From Barnesiella sp. (GTDB lineage: Bacteria; Bacteroidota; Bacteroidia; Bacteroidales; Muribaculaceae): a DNA stretch of 64,000 nucleotides. This document shows, one piece after another, positions 9,670 to 18,209 of this stretch. The stretch covers positions 1 through 64,000 of the forward strand of contig JAAVFD010000022.1 of the NCBI GenBank assembly GCA_014800945.1, given 5' to 3'. The notes beneath the pieces were generated by a model. It had not been told where the DNA came from. It did not search any database and saw only the letters and a list, made by a program, of their open reading frames with translations. The position numbers and the translations under genes were made by a program. How positions within the stretch are numbered: the stretch's first letter is position 1; each line of letters starts with the position of its first letter.

Positions 9670-10938
9670 TTAGTCGCGGAAGATGATGCGGGTGTGTGCC
9701 TTCGGATTTCTGAGCACCAGGCAACTCGCCTCGGTGATGACAACTGCCTCGGTGTTTCGTGTGCCCACCATCTTCATGTCGATTTTGTCAGCCTTCATGG
9801 GCTGCTGGACGTACTTGGTGAGGTATTCCGGGTCGATAATCAGCCCGTCCCGCGAGTGTCCGCACTGGTCGAAAACCTCAGAGAAGATGACGAGCAGAGT
9901 GCCGAACTTGCTGTGGATTTCGTTGAAGTCGATGCCCCAGTATGTTACCTTGTCCTTAGCGGCGATGACTCTCTGCGCATCAAGGTTGCTGAGGTCGGCA
10001 ATGAGCTGCGAGCCGGCAAAGAGAATCTTTTTGCTTGATCCGGCAGACTCTCCGGTAAATGCCTTTCGCATAATTTCTGTGAGTTTTGCATGATTGAGCT
10101 CTCCTTCTTTGTAGTTGACCGCACCGCCCGCCTGACTCCATATTCCTCCCGTAAACATGATTTCATCGCCTCTCTCACCCTGCATGATGCGCGCCTTGCT
10201 GCCAAAAATAAAGCTCTTTTCCATGCACATTCTCATGTCGGTAATCGCCACTTCCTCCTGGTCTGAGAATGTCCATCCCACCTCCTTGGCGCTCTGCCTC
10301 ATGATGTGGCTCTGCTCGACCTGTGCCTTGAAAATCTGGCAAAAATTGGTGCTCTTTTTCGGCAGCGCCTCAAACTGCGGTGTGAGCACATCAAGCTCTC
10401 CGGCTGCTCTTGCCATTCTTACCATCTGTGTGTTCGGCACCATACCCTTGATTGCGCCTTCGTCATCAGAGTTGATGGCAATAGCCTTGATATGATTTTT
10501 GTCGATGATTTCGAGCACATAAAGCATGAGCCCTGTCGGCGCCGGCATATTCTCTCCCTTGGTACCGTTGACCTCCGGAATCAGGATGGTGTCTGACACA
10601 GAGAATACATTGCTGTCAGTAGTGGTGATTGTGTAAATCTCCTTGTCCCCGATATGCTTTGTGCCGGTAGGCTCCGGTACGTCTGACATTTTTGTAACGG
10701 ATTTCTTGGTGTCCACGCTGTAGTATTCCACCACCATGCTCTTGCATTTACGCGCTCCTATGGTGCGTGAAATCTGATCGACCGGTGTAGCCATTGGCTT
10801 TAGTCTGATAACCCTCTCGTCCACCTCATTTTTTATGAGCCCCGGGGCAATCTGATTTGCAACAGTGGTTGTGATGGGACCGTCTGTAACGTGTTCCCCT
10901 CCGGCAAAGCCGGTAGTGATTTTAACTTCGTTTTCCAT
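9670..10938 (-). CDS. Phage major capsid protein-like (SU10/DUF5309 type)
   Basis: A 422-residue protein resembling SU10-type major capsid proteins (DUF5309 family). Supporting blocks: an N-terminal extension with NEVDERVIRLKPMATPVDQI, a central helix-rich stretch with EQSHIMRQSAKEVGW, a loop MFTGGIWSQAGGAVNY, then ILFAGSQLIADL, the sheet FNEIHSKFGTLLVIFSEVF, and a C-terminal strand set TEAVVITEASCLVLRNPKAHTRIIF. The pattern of a FG-linked beta strand followed by a late E-x-S-C-L-V-L-R-N-P segment is typical of HK97-fold capsid C-termini. It has no obvious delta domain or protease gene nearby. It is second in a five-gene run driven by a promoter at 11198-11230. Capsid function is inferred; a domesticated shell role is possible. 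Confidence 0.65.
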   Translation of the reverse strand: MENEVKITTGFAGGEHVTDGPITTTVANQIAPGLIKNEVDERVIRLKPMATPVDQISRTIGARKCKSMVVEYYSVDTKKSVTKMSDVPEPTGTKHIGDKEIYTITTTDSNVFSVSDTILIPEVNGTKGENMPAPTGLMLYVLEIIDKNHIKAIAINSDDEGAIKGMVPNTQMVRMARAAGELDVLTPQFEALPKKSTNFCQIFKAQVEQSHIMRQSAKEVGWTFSDQEEVAITDMRMCMEKSFIFGSKARIMQGERGDEIMFTGGIWSQAGGAVNYKEGELNHAKLTEIMRKAFTGESAGSSKKILFAGSQLIADLSNLDAQRVIAAKDKVTYWGIDFNEIHSKFGTLLVIFSEVFDQCGHSRDGLIIDPEYLTKYVQQPMKADKIDMKMVGTRNTEAVVITEASCLVLRNPKAHTRIIFRD

Positions 10939-10979
10939 AAGTCGGTTGATTAAGTAGGTTAGTTAATTGGTTAGTTTTT

Positions 10980-11162
10980 TTAGTCATCCCAGAAGTCAGG
11001 CTTGATGCACCTGATGGTGTCGGCTCCCGATGACATATCGGTTTCTTGCGGAAGTTTCTCAGCAGGAGCCCACACTCCCCTTGTGGTGAGAATCTTATCT
11101 TTTGCCGCCTGATTGAATGCCTCAGTGCCCGGCTTTGGGATTTCGTTATTAGTGCCTTCCAT
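10980..11162 (-). CDS. Small hypothetical protein, first gene of capsid-portal cassette
   Basis: A 60-residue acidic protein (MEGTNNEIPKPG...FWDD). The ATG ending at 11162 is chosen because the only good promoter, with its -7 box at 11198-11205, lies between it and the upstream in-frame ATGs, which would therefore not be transcribed. It holds a short KAAKD-like helical segment (AFNQAAKDKIL) and ends in KPDFWDD. No family was recognised. It precedes the capsid-like gene by 41 bases, so a scaffold, capsid-stabilising or cargo-tag role is possible but unproven. Confidence 0.6.
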   Translation of the reverse strand: MEGTNNEIPKPGTEAFNQAAKDKILTTRGVWAPAEKLPQETDMSSGADTIRCIKPDFWDD

Positions 11163-11197
11163 AGTAAAAAATATGTGTGTGTTGTCTTTCGACATTG

Positions 11198-11229
11198 CAA
11201 AGGTACGGTATAATATGGCTAAATACCAA
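11198..11229 (-). promoter_or_regulatory. Promoter of the capsid-portal cassette
   Basis: Reverse-strand TACCTTTG (11198-11205) matches TAnnTTTG exactly, with a TTG at 11227-11229 spaced 21 bp upstream. It sits 36 bases before the start of the 60-residue gene and shows that the cassette has an intact host-type promoter. Confidence 0.75.
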
Positions 11230-11326
11230 ATAATTTTGCAACTTTTTTTGAAGAAAAAATGTAACAAGCTGATAATGAGGGGTACTTAGGGAGCCGGAAT
11301 CTTACGAAATGTTGGAGGGTAGAGTT

Positions 11327-11366
11327 GAAAAACAGAGGAGGCCGCGTCGGTGATGACGCAGCCTCC
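11327..11366 (-). terminator. Rho-independent terminator after rpmA
   Basis: Inverted repeat GGAGGC-GCGTC against GACGC-GCCTCC (11337-11366), followed on the minus strand by a T-rich tract. It lies 24 bases beyond the rpmA stop and separates the ribosomal genes from the phage-like cassette. Confidence 0.75.
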
Positions 11367-11389
11367 GGATGTGTTTGCAAATACGTGGT

Positions 11390-11650
11390 TTACGCTTCTG
11401 CAGGAGCAACGTTGATGAAACGTCTGCCGTTTTTACCGGTAGAGAAAACAACTACTCCGTCAATAAGAGCGTAAATTGTGTGGTCTTTACCCATTCCGAC
11501 ATTCTGACCGGGATGGTGAACTGTGCCACGCTGGCGTTTGATGATGTTGCCTGCTTTGGCGCTCTGACCACCAAAAATCTTAACACCGAGTCGTTTGCTT
11601 TCAGACTCGCGGCCGTTCTTAGAACTACCTACACCTTTTTTATGTGCCAT
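11390..11650 (-). CDS. rpmA: 50S ribosomal protein L27
   Basis: An 86-residue L27, full length for bacteria. It starts [24 protein letters not shown], the conserved N-terminal arm that reaches the peptidyl-transferase centre, and contains the family block [23 protein letters not shown]. It starts with MAHKKG and lacks the cleavable leader seen in Firmicutes. It is co-transcribed downstream of rplU with a 20-base gap, the normal bacterial pairing. Confidence 0.97.
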   Translation of the reverse strand: MAHKKGVGSSKNGRESESKRLGVKIFGGQSAKAGNIIKRQRGTVHHPGQNVGMGKDHTIYALIDGVVVFSTGKNGRRFINVAPAEA

Positions 11651-11670
11651 TTTTTTAAGATTTTAGAGGA

Positions 11671-11991
11671 TTAAGCAACAACTTCTTTGATTAACACCTT
11701 AGAGAAGAACTGGCGGTGTCCGTTTTTACGGCGATAGCCTTTGCGACGTTTTTTCTTGAAAACGATCACTTTGTCTCCTTTGACGAGCGGTGTGAGCACT
11801 TCACAAACCACTTTGGCGCCTTCTACAGTGGGAGCACCCACCTTTACAGCTCCGTCAACATCAGAAAGAAGCACACGGTCAAATTCAACCTTGTCTCCCT
11901 CCTTGGCGTTTTCACCAAGGTAATGAACATACAGGAACTTGTTCGGCTCAGCCTTAAACTGCTGTCCCTGGATTTCTACAATTGCGTACAT
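11671..11991 (-). CDS. rplU: 50S ribosomal protein L21
   Basis: A 106-residue L21. It begins [22 protein letters not shown] and ends with the basic RNA-binding block [16 protein letters not shown], both family hallmarks. L21 binds 23S rRNA early in large-subunit assembly. It is the first gene of the rplU-rpmA operon. Its upstream leader (about 11992-12100) contains GC-rich complementary stretches (CAGGGCTCCGG and CCGCCCTCG on the minus strand) that could form an autoregulatory leader, although this is only suggestive. Confidence 0.97.
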   Translation of the reverse strand: MYAIVEIQGQQFKAEPNKFLYVHYLGENAKEGDKVEFDRVLLSDVDGAVKVGAPTVEGAKVVCEVLTPLVKGDKVIVFKKKRRKGYRRKNGHRQFFSKVLIKEVVA

Positions 11992-12146
11992 CCTGTTAAA
12001 AAGATTTTACGTTAATTCCCGAGGGCGGCATTTCCAATCGTCGGAATCGCACTTAACCGGAGCCCTGCGAGCAAAATTCGGCTGCGAAATTAATAAAAAA
12101 CCTTGAATGAGGCAAATATTACCGAGAATATTTGCAAAGATTTTAT

Positions 12147-12154
12147 TAACTTTG
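12147..12154 (+). promoter_or_regulatory. -7 box TAACTTTG for nrnA
   Basis: Exact TAnnTTTG match 27 bases before the nrnA start codon. A TTTG lies 12 bases upstream of it, closer than usual. Confidence 0.6.
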
Positions 12155-12180
12155 CGGCAATGTAATCACGAGATACCAGA

Positions 12181-13230
12181 ATGACTATCACCAAAAGCAT
12201 AAGCGAGGAAAAGGTAGCGGCAGTCAAGCAGATGATAGAGGCGAGCCGCAAGATTGTGATAACGTGTCACAAAACACCCGACGGCGACGCGTTGGGTTCG
12301 AGTCTCGGTCTTGCTGCCGTTCTTGCCGGCGATAACAAGCAAGTGCAAGTGATTACTCCGGACACCCCTCCGAAATTGCTTAAATTTCTGCCTGGAGCGG
12401 AGAATATAGTTATAGCGAGCAGGTATCATGAGCGCGCCAAGCATCTGCTTGACAATGCCGACCTGGTGTTTTGCATGGACTATAACGCCCCGATGCGCAT
12501 AGACCGGCTTGAGCCTATGCTCATGGAGAGCGGTGCGCCCCGTATAATGATAGATCATCATCTTGACCCCGAGGATTTTACCGATGTGGCTATAAGTAGC
12601 CCGGAAGAATCGAGCACCTGCGCTCTGCTCTACCGCCTGCTCTATCAGATGGGGTGGTCGGGTAAGATTCATGCAGACGCTGCAACCTGCATCTACACCG
12701 GAATGCTTACCGATACGGGCAATTTTTCATACAACTCCAATAATCCCGATCTATACCTTATAATAGCTCGTCTGCTCACCACCGGCATCAACAAGGACGA
12801 GATTTACAACACCGTGTGGAATACCAACAGCGTAAACCGATTGCGCATCTGCGGCTATGCGATTTATAAGCGGATGATGCTTCTGCGCGATTACTCGCTG
12901 GCGCTGATAACCCTGAACCGGAGCGAGCTCAGGGAGTTTGACTATGTTAAAGGCGATACTGAAGGACTTGTGAACAAGCCGCTGAGTATTCCCGGGATAG
13001 TGTGGAGCGTGTTTATCAGGGAAGATGAGGATGATTTTGTGAAAGTGTCGATGCGGAGCACCGGCGATTTTCACGTCAACACCATCTGCGAGAAGCTATA
13101 TGGTGGCGGCGGACACTGCAATGCCGCAGGCGGTGAGTATCACGGCTCGATAAAGGCGGCGGTGGAAAAACTGTTCGGCTACCTGCCGGAAATAAGCGCC
13201 GAGCTGGAAAAAGCAAAAGAAAAAGATTAA
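12181..13230 (+). CDS. nrnA: DHH-family oligoribonuclease / pAp phosphatase (NrnA-like)
   Basis: A 349-residue DHH-DHHA1 phosphoesterase. Metal-binding motifs are visible: CHKTPDGDALGSS near residue 29, CMDYNAP near 96, the defining IDHHLDP near 123, and LTDTGNFSYNS near 180. The DHHA1 nucleotide-binding motif GGGGHCNAAGG lies near 308. Members degrade short RNA oligomers to mononucleotides and dephosphorylate pAp, joining RNA turnover with sulphur metabolism. Length matches the family. It has its own promoter and is followed after 22 bases by a lipoprotein gene, so it probably heads the operon running toward glmM. Confidence 0.92.
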   Translation: MTITKSISEEKVAAVKQMIEASRKIVITCHKTPDGDALGSSLGLAAVLAGDNKQVQVITPDTPPKLLKFLPGAENIVIASRYHERAKHLLDNADLVFCMDYNAPMRIDRLEPMLMESGAPRIMIDHHLDPEDFTDVAISSPEESSTCALLYRLLYQMGWSGKIHADAATCIYTGMLTDTGNFSYNSNNPDLYLIIARLLTTGINKDEIYNTVWNTNSVNRLRICGYAIYKRMMLLRDYSLALITLNRSELREFDYVKGDTEGLVNKPLSIPGIVWSVFIREDEDDFVKVSMRSTGDFHVNTICEKLYGGGGHCNAAGGEYHGSIKAAVEKLFGYLPEISAELEKAKEKD

Positions 13231-13252
13231 AAACCACACCTATATTATATAT

Positions 13253-13828
13253 ATGAAGATTAGAATCAAAAGTAAGCTTATGGCAATAGCTGCAATTGTG
13301 GCTTGCGTGTCAATTCAGTCGTGCAGCGACAAAAAAAGCTATGCAGAGCTGCTTGAGGATGAGAATAAGGCAGTGAATGTGTTTCTTTCCGACCACAAGG
13401 TGGTTGGTTCATTGCCCGCCGACAATAAATTTGAAACAGGCGATAATGCCCCATACTATCAGATAGACAAGGAAGGAAACCTTTACATGCAGGTTATCAG
13501 CATCGGTGACGGTGAGATGGCAACCGACAACCAGATTGTTTATTTCCGATTCAAAAGAGCCAATCTGGCTTACTACGGCAATGGCGCCGAGCTTGAATGG
13601 GAGGGCAACAGCGACAATATTGAATATGGCGACCAGTCGTTTCGCTTCAACAACACCTCTCTTGAATCATCATATCAGTGGGGCACCGGAGTGCAGACAC
13701 CGCTTGAGTATCTGCCGCTCAACAGCCATGTGCGCCTCGTGGTGAAGTCACAGCTCGGCTGGACAAGCGAGATTGCCTACGTTGTGCCGTTCCTATATGA
13801 TATACGTTATTTCCCCGCAAAAATCTAA
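13253..13828 (+). CDS. DUF4827-type lipoprotein (FKBP-like)
   Basis: A 191-residue lipoprotein. The signal peptide ends in a lipobox with Cys24 (SIQSC), followed by SDKKSYAELL. The rest matches the DUF4827 family found in Bacteroidales: a region resembling an FKBP-type fold with a PYYQIDKEGNLYMQV block and a terminal LPLNSHVRLVVKSQLGW segment that recalls peptidyl-prolyl isomerase C-termini. Whether it has isomerase activity is unknown. It lies between nrnA and glmM with short gaps (22 and 11 bases), so it is in the same transcript, and would be anchored at a membrane facing the periplasm. Confidence 0.8.
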   Translation: MKIRIKSKLMAIAAIVACVSIQSCSDKKSYAELLEDENKAVNVFLSDHKVVGSLPADNKFETGDNAPYYQIDKEGNLYMQVISIGDGEMATDNQIVYFRFKRANLAYYGNGAELEWEGNSDNIEYGDQSFRFNNTSLESSYQWGTGVQTPLEYLPLNSHVRLVVKSQLGWTSEIAYVVPFLYDIRYFPAKI

Positions 13829-13839
13829 CCAATCAAGAT

Positions 13840-15228
13840 ATGTCTTTAATAAAATCAATTTCAGGAATCCGCGGAACTATCGGCGGAGCCCCCGGTGAAG
13901 GTCTTTCACCCCTTGATATAGTAAAATTCACAGCCGCTTACGCAACATTTATCCGCAAGAACACAACCAAGACAAGCAATGTGATTGTGGTTGGCCGCGA
14001 TGCGCGCCTCAGCGGTGAGATGGTGAGCGGTATTGTTGTTTCTACCCTTTGCGGAATGGGTTTTGATGTGGTGAACATTGGACTGGCATCAACACCCACA
14101 ACTGAAATTGCTGTGACAGCGGAAAACGCCTGCGGAGGTATTATTATAACCGCCAGCCATAACCCTGTGCAGTGGAACGCTCTGAAGTTGCTCAACGAAA
14201 ACGGCGAATTTCTCAATGATGCCCAGGGTAAGGAGGTACTCGCTATCGCTGCTGACGATGCCTACACCTTCGCTCCGGTGATGGAACTCGGACACGAACA
14301 GATAAACACTACATACAACCGCCGCCATATTGACTCGGTGCTCGCTCTTGACCTCGTAGATGTCAAGGCTATTGCTGAAGCCAACTTTACAGTTGCCGTA
14401 GATGCGGTGAACTCTGTCGGTGGTGTTGTCATTCCCCAGCTCCTCAAAGCGCTCGGCGTTAAGAATGTTATTGAACTCAACTGCGAGGCTACCGGCAAAT
14501 TTGCTCACACTCCGGAGCCTATCCCAGAAAACCTGACCCAGATTTCCGACCTCATGAAGAAAGGCGGCGCAGATGTGGGCTTTGTGGTTGACCCTGATGT
14601 TGACCGTCTCGCTATCGTTATGGAAAACGGTGAGATGTTTGTGGAGGAATACACCCTCGTTGCTATCGCTGACTATGTGCTCTCACAAACACCCGGTTCA
14701 ACTGTCAGCAATCTCAGCTCTTCGCGCGCCCTCCGCGATGTTACCGAGCGTCACGGCTGCTCATACAGCGCAAGTGCGGTAGGTGAGGTGAATGTCACCA
14801 CAAAAATGAAGGAAACCGGTGCGGTTATCGGCGGTGAAGGCAACGGTGGAGTGATTTATCCCGCCAGCCACTATGGCAGAGATGCCCTTGTTGGTGTTGC
14901 TCTCTTCCTCACTCTCCTTGCCAAGAGCGGCAAGAAAGTGAGCGAACTGAAAAAGACATACCCCGCTTATGCAATAGCAAAAAATAAGATTGAACTCACA
15001 CCTGAGATTGATGTTGACGCTATTCTCGCTGAGGTCAAGAAAAAATATTCAAACGAAACCATCACCGATATCGATGGCGTCAAAATTGATTTTGCGGATT
15101 CATGGGTGCACCTCCGCAAGAGCAATACCGAGCCGATTATCCGTATCTACTCGGAGGCATCCACTATGGAGGCTGCCGATGAACTCGCCCGCCAGATTAA
15201 GGGTGTAATCGCCTCGATGACTGCGTGA
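13840..15228 (+). CDS. glmM: Phosphoglucosamine mutase
   Basis: A 462-residue alpha-D-phosphohexomutase. The phosphoserine loop is TASHNP at about residues 104-109, the Mg2+ site DPDVDRL near 251, the sugar-binding GEGNGG near 329 and the phosphate-binding RKSNTEP near 425. All four domains are present and the length fits the Bacteroidetes GlmM-type enzymes. The reaction converts glucosamine-6-phosphate to glucosamine-1-phosphate for UDP-GlcNAc, peptidoglycan and LPS. The N-terminal block SGIRGTIGG favours GlmM over phosphomannomutase. The stop overlaps the start of the following NlpC/P60 gene, which fits a cell-wall cluster. Confidence 0.88.
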   Translation: MSLIKSISGIRGTIGGAPGEGLSPLDIVKFTAAYATFIRKNTTKTSNVIVVGRDARLSGEMVSGIVVSTLCGMGFDVVNIGLASTPTTEIAVTAENACGGIIITASHNPVQWNALKLLNENGEFLNDAQGKEVLAIAADDAYTFAPVMELGHEQINTTYNRRHIDSVLALDLVDVKAIAEANFTVAVDAVNSVGGVVIPQLLKALGVKNVIELNCEATGKFAHTPEPIPENLTQISDLMKKGGADVGFVVDPDVDRLAIVMENGEMFVEEYTLVAIADYVLSQTPGSTVSNLSSSRALRDVTERHGCSYSASAVGEVNVTTKMKETGAVIGGEGNGGVIYPASHYGRDALVGVALFLTLLAKSGKKVSELKKTYPAYAIAKNKIELTPEIDVDAILAEVKKKYSNETITDIDGVKIDFADSWVHLRKSNTEPIIRIYSEASTMEAADELARQIKGVIASMTA

Positions 15229-16175
15229 AGAATTTTGTAATAGCACTATTGGCATCACTGCTGCTTGTGCCGGCGATACCGGCACAGGCGGCAGTGCCCG
15301 CTTTTGCAGGGAAGGATATGGCTTTTGTGGCTATACCTGTGGCGCATCTCAGGGCTGAGCCGGCTCACTCGTCGGAGATGGTGAGTCAGGCGCTGCTCGG
15401 CACACCGGTGTGTGTAACGGATACCATTGGCGAATGGCTCGCGGTTACACTTCCCGATAACTATACCGGCTATATCAACACTTCCTCGCTCGTCGCAGCA
15501 TCGCAGCAGGATTTTGCCGAATGGAAAGCATCGCCGAGGGTGCTGGTAACAGTGCCTTCCACAGTAGATGTTCTTGATGATACGATCCGCGGTAAGAAAC
15601 TGACATACCTGATGAATGGAACGGTAGTCAGAGGTGATGCATCTCCGGGGAGTGGCTATTTTTCAATAATCCTGCCGGGCGGTGTTGCCGGATTTATTCC
15701 GGCTGATGCCGCAGAGAGGTTCGGGGAATCTTTTTCGCAATATACCGACACAAACTTGGTCTTAGCCACAGCATCGCTTGCAATTGGAGCACCCTATCTG
15801 TGGGGAGGAACAACCCTTCTTGCTCCCGATTGCTCCGGATTGGTCAGGAGAGCTTACTTTGCGGCAGGACTGCTGCTGCCGCGCGATGCATCGCAGCAGG
15901 CACTGGTTGGCATACAGATTCCTCTTGAGCGTCAGGATTTGTGGAAAAGGGGAGACCTTCTCTTTTTTACAAATGACTCCGGAAAAATCACCCATGTGGC
16001 TATTTACGACCGGAATGGACGCTACATCCATTCCTCTGGCAAAGTTTTCAACGCATCCGTCAACCCTGAGGATGCTCTGTTTATTCCACGAAAAGTAGCC
16101 CTTGTTGTTCGTGTTGCCGGTTGCGAGGATACTCCCGGAATTGTTCGTCTCACATCTCATCCCTGGTATTTTTGA
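15225..16175 (+). CDS. Secreted NlpC/P60 endopeptidase with SH3 domains
   Basis: A 316-residue exported protein. A signal peptide (MKNFVIALLASLLLVPAIPAQA) is followed by two bacterial SH3-like segments (about residues 35-85 and 100-160). The C-terminal NlpC/P60 domain carries the catalytic Cys in PDCSGLVRR near 202, a His in ITHVAIY near 255 and a second His in YIHSSG near 268. Such enzymes cut the gamma-D-Glu-diaminopimelate bond of peptidoglycan stem peptides. The start codon overlaps the glmM stop by four bases, so it is translationally coupled to amino-sugar synthesis. Confidence 0.9.
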   Translation: MKNFVIALLASLLLVPAIPAQAAVPAFAGKDMAFVAIPVAHLRAEPAHSSEMVSQALLGTPVCVTDTIGEWLAVTLPDNYTGYINTSSLVAASQQDFAEWKASPRVLVTVPSTVDVLDDTIRGKKLTYLMNGTVVRGDASPGSGYFSIILPGGVAGFIPADAAERFGESFSQYTDTNLVLATASLAIGAPYLWGGTTLLAPDCSGLVRRAYFAAGLLLPRDASQQALVGIQIPLERQDLWKRGDLLFFTNDSGKITHVAIYDRNGRYIHSSGKVFNASVNPEDALFIPRKVALVVRVAGCEDTPGIVRLTSHPWYF

Positions 16176-16781
16176 ATGAAAAGTAAGTTATCGGTGCTGC
16201 TCATTGCGTTTGTCGTGGGGCTGACAGCATTTGCTCAAACGACTGAAAAACCGCATGCAAAAAGATATTATCTTGATGATGTGGCGCAGTTTGTGCCGAC
16301 AGTGGCTAATTTCGCATTGAGTGTGTGTGGAGTGAAACCTAAGCATGACTGGCGAGACCGAATTGCACTCACAGCAACATCCATGATTATATGTGAAGGC
16401 GTTACTTACACCCTTAAACATACTATCCACTCAACCCGTCCGGACGGCACTGACAATCATTCTTTCCCTTCAGGCCATGCAGCGCGTGCCTTTCGTGGTG
16501 CGGAAATTCTCCGCGCGGAATACGGCTGGGGATGGGGCGCCGGAGGATATGCGGTGGCTGTTGGGGTTGGAGCCCTACGCATTCATCACCACCGTCACCG
16601 TTTTGGCGATGTGGCTGCCGGTGCGGCTATAGGCTTCCTTAGCGCAAGAGCGGCATATCTGCTGCTGCCTTTTGAAAGAAAACTTTTCGGCTGGAACCGG
16701 TCGGAAGTCACCGCAGTTGCTGCTCCGGCATGGTCACCTGAAACCCGCACATTTTCTCTTGCTGCCTCAATCACCTTCTGA
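16176..16781 (+). CDS. PAP2-family phosphatase
   Basis: A 201-residue protein with signal peptide and the three phosphatase motifs of the PAP2 superfamily: KHTIHSTRP near residue 80, PSGH near 97 and RIHHHRHRFGD near 134. The last is a variant of SR-x5-H-x3-D that keeps Arg, His and Asp. Members remove phosphate from lipid pyrophosphates or phosphatidic acid. It starts directly after the NlpC/P60 stop with no gap. It could recycle undecaprenyl pyrophosphate or trim lipid A; the substrate cannot be told from sequence. Confidence 0.85.
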   Translation: MKSKLSVLLIAFVVGLTAFAQTTEKPHAKRYYLDDVAQFVPTVANFALSVCGVKPKHDWRDRIALTATSMIICEGVTYTLKHTIHSTRPDGTDNHSFPSGHAARAFRGAEILRAEYGWGWGAGGYAVAVGVGALRIHHHRHRFGDVAAGAAIGFLSARAAYLLLPFERKLFGWNRSEVTAVAAPAWSPETRTFSLAASITF

Positions 16782-16794
16782 AAAAATACTAAGA

Positions 16795-17043
16795 ATGAAT
16801 CAAGATGAAATCAAAAAGCTTTACAACGCTCCGGCAAATTTAAGATTAAAGCACATAGCTCTGTGCGTTATCGGAGCAGCTATTGTTATCATGATCAGTT
16901 TGGTATTCCTTGTGGATAAGGTGTCTTGGAGGGTATTATACATCTTGCGTGGGGCTGTCGGAGTATTGGCAATAGCATTTGTCATTATAGTGGCGGTTCT
17001 TGTTTATCGGGTGAACAGATCATATATTTCGGGGGAGAAATAA
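16795..17043 (+). CDS. Small two-helix membrane protein
   Basis: An 82-residue protein starting MNQDEIKKLYNAPANLRLKH. Two hydrophobic segments (ALCVIGAAIVIMISLVFLV and a second centred on GAVGVLAIAFVIIVAVLVY) predict two transmembrane helices with a short loop and a charged end (SYISGEK). It begins 13 bases after the PAP2 stop and is the last gene before the rplM promoter. No family was recognised. The frame is open further upstream inside the PAP2 gene, but this ATG gives a sensible cytoplasmic N-terminus. Confidence 0.65.
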   Translation: MNQDEIKKLYNAPANLRLKHIALCVIGAAIVIMISLVFLVDKVSWRVLYILRGAVGVLAIAFVIIVAVLVYRVNRSYISGEK

Positions 17044-17075
17044 TCCGGTTAAAAATAAAAATGGTGGGCGGGCTA

Positions 17076-17106
17076 TTGCGTAAATAACCAAAAATCACTA
17101 CCTTTG
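17076..17106 (+). promoter_or_regulatory. Promoter of the rplM-rpsI operon
   Basis: TTG at 17076-17078, a 20-base spacer, then TACCTTTG at 17099-17106: a near-ideal Bacteroidetes promoter. The resulting leader is about 105 bases. Confidence 0.8.
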
Positions 17107-17148
17107 CAGCCGATTATGCCCGAAAAATAATCAGCGGAGCATCTGCGG

Positions 17149-17171
17149 CGCAGTCATTGGCCTGTACTGCG
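17149..17171 (+). promoter_or_regulatory. Possible L13 leader hairpin
   Basis: CGCAGT and ACTGCG pair perfectly around an 11-base loop within the rplM leader. Ribosomal protein leaders often bind their own product; here this is only suggested by position. Confidence 0.35.
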
Positions 17172-17217
17172 GCGTTTGTGTGTTCTAATTAAAAACTTAT
17201 TAATTAACTATTTAAAA

Positions 17218-17697
17218 GTGGATACTTTAAGCTACAGAACTGAAACTCCCAACGCTAAGAGCGTTGAGCATGAGTGGGTGGTTATCGATGCCACCGACCA
17301 GGTTCTTGGTCGTCTTTGCGCTAAAGTCGCCAAGATTCTTCGTGGCAAGTACAAACCTTGCTATTCGCCCAACATTGAGTGTGGCGACAATGTCATCATC
17401 ATTAATGCCGATAAGGTACTCCTCACCGGTAAAAAAATGACTGACCGTATTTATCTTTCTTATACCGGATACCCCGGTGGACAGCGTCAGACCACTCCCG
17501 AAGTGCTGATGAAAAAAGCACAGAACAAGCATCTCAAACCCGGCTACAACCCCTTGTTCATCAAAGTGATGAAAGGCATGCTTCCCAAAAACCGCCTCGG
17601 TCGCCGAATCATTGAGAATATGCATGTGTACAATGGTCCGGAGCATCCCCACGAAGCTCAGAACCCCAAAGTTATCGACATTAATAAACTTAAATAA
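17218..17697 (+). CDS. rplM: 50S ribosomal protein L13
   Basis: A 159-residue L13. The start is taken as GTG at 17218, giving (M)DTLSYRTETP, which matches the N-terminus known from Bacteroides L13. The frame stays open 14 codons upstream to an ATG, but that peptide (CVLIKNLLINYLK) is unlike L13. Family blocks seen: EWVVIDATDQVLGRL, YTGYPGG, and MLPKNRLGR. It is the first gene of the conserved rplM-rpsI pair, with rpsB and tsf close behind. Confidence 0.95.
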   Translation: MDTLSYRTETPNAKSVEHEWVVIDATDQVLGRLCAKVAKILRGKYKPCYSPNIECGDNVIIINADKVLLTGKKMTDRIYLSYTGYPGGQRQTTPEVLMKKAQNKHLKPGYNPLFIKVMKGMLPKNRLGRRIIENMHVYNGPEHPHEAQNPKVIDINKLK

Positions 17698-17706
17698 GCC
17701 TACAGA

Positions 17707-18093
17707 ATGGAAACAGTAAATGCAGTAGGTCGCCGCAAAGCAGCTGTGGCTCGCGTAATCCTCAAGGAAGGCAACGGCACCATCACTATCAACCGTCGTC
17801 CGCTCGAGGTTTATTTCCCCTCTTCTATCCTTCAGTACATCGTTAAGCAGCCACTCAGTCTTCTTGACGTTGCTGAAAAGTATGATGTTAACGTTAACCT
17901 TGACGGTGGCGGTTACAAAGGACAGGCTGAAGCGCTTCGTCTCGCTATCGCTCGAGCACTCGTTAAAGTTAACCCCGAAGACAAGAGCGCTCTCCGCAAG
18001 GAAGGCTTCATGACACGTGACCCCCGCTCTGTTGAGCGTAAAAAGCCCGGTCAGCCCAAAGCCCGCAAGCGCTTCCAGTTCTCAAAACGTTAA
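17707..18093 (+). CDS. rpsI: 30S ribosomal protein S9
   Basis: A 128-residue S9 starting METVNAVGRRKAAVARVIL and ending in the basic tail KPGQPKARKRFQFSKR, whose last Lys-Arg reaches the P-site tRNA. The GGGYKGQAEALRLAIARAL block is typical. It lies nine bases after rplM, as in nearly all bacteria. Confidence 0.97.
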   Translation: METVNAVGRRKAAVARVILKEGNGTITINRRPLEVYFPSSILQYIVKQPLSLLDVAEKYDVNVNLDGGGYKGQAEALRLAIARALVKVNPEDKSALRKEGFMTRDPRSVERKKPGQPKARKRFQFSKR

Positions 18094-18209
18094 TATCCCG
18101 GCTGCTTGACCATATAAAAGCAAAGTGTTTAGAATCTAAATCACCCAGATGGATTGTTCCCTACTGTGTGGTTGAATTCAAAAGAATGTAAACAATCAAT
18201 TACAAAAAA

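Noticed and set aside
5866-11229. A complete prophage
   Set aside because: Only capsid-, connector- and portal-like genes plus two small ORFs are present; no terminase, tail, lysis, integrase or attachment repeats were seen.
17176-17217. Upstream ATG for rplM
   Set aside because: It adds 14 residues unlike any L13; the GTG at 17218 gives the normal N-terminus.
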